Source: Rhodopirellula islandica
GTDB lineage: Bacteria > Planctomycetota > Planctomycetia > Pirellulales > Pirellulaceae
Length of the DNA stretch: 64,000 nucleotides
Reading direction: 5' to 3'
Assembly: GCF_001027925.1 (NCBI RefSeq)
Contig: NZ_LECT01000026.1
Location: 62,001 to 126,000, forward strand
Shown here: positions 62,153 to 64,000 of the stretch, piece by piece
Layout of the letters: each line of letters begins with the position of its first letter
How positions within the stretch are numbered: the stretch's first letter is position 1
The notes under the pieces: generated by a model
The model's input: only the letters and a program-made list of their open reading frames with translations
Databases searched by the model: none
Told to the model about the DNA's origin: nothing
Position numbers and translations under genes: made by a program

Positions 62153-63160
62153 TCATGAGGTGAGTTCGATCGCGAGCGCCGCGTTTTCAGCGGACGACGC
62201 GGCGGGTTGCTTCGCAGCTTCCGTCGCTTTGGCTGGCACCGACGATTCTCGCCGATGCCACAGAACGACCAAGTACAGAGGAATCAGAAAATGAGGGGCC
62301 CGCAACACGGCTTCGTGCAGAAATTGGTCCGCTCCCCAATAGTTTAGGCTCATCGACATCCCAGCGACGGGACGGGCCGCCGAGGTGAGAAACCCCCAAA
62401 GGGTGGCATAACCTGCCGCCCACCGCCGCAGCGGAGGCACAAAAATCGCCGCACACACGGCGAAATCCAGCACACCAAAGGTTCGCAACAAACCCCTGGC
62501 GGTTTCGTACTCAACTCCTAACGAAACCGAAATCATGCCGTAAAAGAACGGCGGAGTCGGCCACCATCCAATCGCGTAGCAGCCGTGCCCAGCAAACGTT
62601 GCGACCAACGCGACCATCGCGGTGACCACGGTGACACGGTGACGGGCACCCAATTTCAACGCCAACACCAACAAAATCGGCGCGAGCATCTGACCGCCGT
62701 GTTCCAGAAACATCGGAAATTGCCGCTGAGCACCGACGTATTTCGCATAGCTCAGCACGGCCAACAGACCGCTGCCGCCGATCAAGGCGGCCATTTGAAA
62801 CGTGGACCTCCGCCGAACGGTCAGCGTGAGCACGGCGCATCCAAGGTACAACCAAGTGATCCGGGAGAGCCAGATTTGCAGCCAACCGTCGTCGGCTCCC
62901 GTCCCCACGAATTCATCCCAACTGACCCCCAACCATTCGGCAAAGCGGTAGGTCGCATCCTGCCAGAGCAGCACGCCGTAGGGTCCTTCCCAGTAGTAGT
63001 GCCCCCACGTCCAACCGGCAAAACACAAAAACGCTGCGACGCGTAGGATCGTCGCCAGCCCGCGATCCTGCCTGGCTTCTTCGCCAGAGGCATCGCTCGA
63101 TCGATCCACGCCGGAATCAGGACTCGTTTTCGCGGCGGATTCGGATGGACTGGCTTTCAT
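62153..63160 (-). CDS. Multi-span membrane protein (possibly DoxX-like), function unknown
   Basis: 335 residues from ATG 63160. A polar N terminus (1-38) is followed by about seven hydrophobic segments (near 40-58, 105-120, 130-147, 160-175, 180-198, 230-250 and 290-308) and a polar Ala/Ser-rich tail. GGQMLAPILLVLALKLG and the spacing of spans recall DoxX-like proteins, but no diagnostic motif is visible. Adjacent to, and upstream of, the phosphatase gene, likely one operon. Confidence 0.65.
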   Translation of the reverse strand: MKASPSESAAKTSPDSGVDRSSDASGEEARQDRGLATILRVAAFLCFAGWTWGHYYWEGPYGVLLWQDATYRFAEWLGVSWDEFVGTGADDGWLQIWLSRITWLYLGCAVLTLTVRRRSTFQMAALIGGSGLLAVLSYAKYVGAQRQFPMFLEHGGQMLAPILLVLALKLGARHRVTVVTAMVALVATFAGHGCYAIGWWPTPPFFYGMISVSLGVEYETARGLLRTFGVLDFAVCAAIFVPPLRRWAAGYATLWGFLTSAARPVAGMSMSLNYWGADQFLHEAVLRAPHFLIPLYLVVLWHRRESSVPAKATEAAKQPAASSAENAALAIELTS

Positions 63161-63299
63161 CAGCAACGTGTCAAAGGCGTCGACTCAGGGCAAGCCAAAA
63201 AGGCTTATGAATGGGGCACCATTGTAACCTGCCAACGCTGTGAATTGACAGCATGAGATGCGATCCCAGCTTTCACCTGGGATCGAACCAACAAACTGC

Positions 63300-64000
63300 T
63301 CCGCGACTCCCCGTCTCTGCGTCCAATTTCAATCGCGACCGCGCCACACGGCTCGACAGCTTCAGACCGGCACGCAAACAGTTGGGGACAACTGTTTGAC
63401 TCTGAAGATGCAGACCAGGCCGGCGACATCGATCGCCAAGACGCAAGGCGATGCGCGAGCACAACGACCTATTTAGCAAGAGCCATTTGCTTCCGGTCCT
63501 TGCGAACGAGTTCAGCAAATCGAGAGACCCTCTGCGTCTCAGCGACTCACCGCCTCTGCGTCCAATGCCGCTCGCGACCGCGCCAAACGGCTCGACAACT
63601 TCAGACCGGCACGCAAACAGTTGGGGACAACTGTTCTACTCTGAAGATGCAGACCAGGCCGGCGACATCGATCGCCAAGATGCATGGCGATGCGCGAGCA
63701 CAACGACCTTTTTAACAAGAGGCATTTGCTTCCGATCCTTGCGAACGAATTCAGCAAATCGAGAGACCCTCTGCGTCTCAGCGACTCACCGCCTCTGAGT
63801 CCAATTCCGCTCGCGACCGCGCCACACGGCTCGACAGCTTCAGACCGGCACGCAAACAGTTGGGGACAACTGTTCTACTCTGAAGATGCAGACCAGGCCG
63901 GCGACATCGATCGCCAAGACGCAAGGCGATGCGCGAGCACAACGACCTCTTAACAAGAGGCATTTGCTTCCGGTCCTTGCGAACGAATTCAGCAAATCGA
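63300..64000. repeat. 239-bp-period tandem array running out of the window
   Basis: The marker CAGTTGGGGACAACTGT occurs at about 63380, 63619 and 63858, exactly 239 bp apart. Units carry CTCTGCGTCTCAGCGACTC, the CAGTTGGGGACAACTG palindrome, GCCGGCGACATCGATCGCC and GTCGTTGTGC-type blocks with a few base changes. About 2.9 units are visible; the array continues past 64000. The 63161-63299 stretch shows only degenerate flank. No gene. Confidence 0.92.

Noticed and set aside
63220-63300. Possible tRNA (CACCTGGGATCGAACC-like string)
   Set aside because: No cloverleaf arms or anticodon loop can be drawn; it is a flank of the 239-bp repeat.
63300-63963. Short ORFs on both strands in the terminal array
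   Set aside because: They repeat with the 239-bp unit and encode no recognisable protein.

Overview
The window looks like chromosomal DNA of a marine planctomycete of the Rhodopirellula type. This is an inference from gene content: a BBP7-type outer-membrane protein, ThuA-DUF1080 and RNA polymerase alpha-CTD/TPR fusions, the lysine-rich 'small basic protein', a sodium-pumping NADH dehydrogenase (Nqr), many small convergent or divergent operons, moderate-to-high GC, few Shine-Dalgarno sites, and spacers full of palindromic repeats. No rRNA, tRNA, CRISPR array, phage or intact transposase gene was seen.

Layout. 2-2247: the 3' part of a TPR protein carrying two RNA polymerase alpha-CTD modules, then tgt. 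2321-3028: an exact 147-bp-period repeat array. 3068-8491 (minus): a GntR-regulated ABC exporter operon whose last three genes overlap by ATGA. 9094-10910 (minus): a small methyltransferase and hemB. 11107-12657: a secreted ThuA-DUF1080 protein. 13103-17830: a CCA-adding-type enzyme, a small zinc-finger-like protein and ppdK with a clear terminator. 18265-20784: a glycosyltransferase and a promoter-driven pair of envelope proteins. 21228-27390: a PAS histidine kinase, a tandem RraB-like protein, a BBP7 barrel and a truncated SecA-like ATPase. 27768-33651: a YmdB phosphodiesterase, an S1-domain protein, a fatty-acid desaturase and the small basic protein.

33836-38482 encodes a 1548-residue Rad50/YhaN-like ATPase fused to two DUF4332 (helix-hairpin-helix) modules, with a non-canonical Walker B. 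39494-44360 holds a lipoprotein, a DUF481 barrel and a TadE-TadG/VWA-TadE set whose last protein ends in a long Glu-Pro repeat. 44452-50822 has an SDR protein, an NRDE/TANGO2 hydrolase, a ketose-3-epimerase-type isomerase, an AcpH-like protein and a secreted CAP-domain protein.

51578-59514 (minus) is a complete Na+-NQR locus, nqrABCDEF, followed by one gene that fuses the flavin transferase ApbE to the iron-delivery factor NqrM. The subunits, the enzyme that attaches FMN to NqrB and NqrC, and the factor needed for the NqrD/NqrE iron site therefore sit together. 60280-63160 holds a PhoD-like phosphatase and a membrane protein, and the window ends inside a 239-bp-period repeat array.

The most interesting items are the giant ATPase, the ApbE-NqrM fusion, the shortened SecA, the twin alpha-CTD/TPR protein, and at least six families of intergenic palindromic or TIR-bounded elements, several of which recur across the window.
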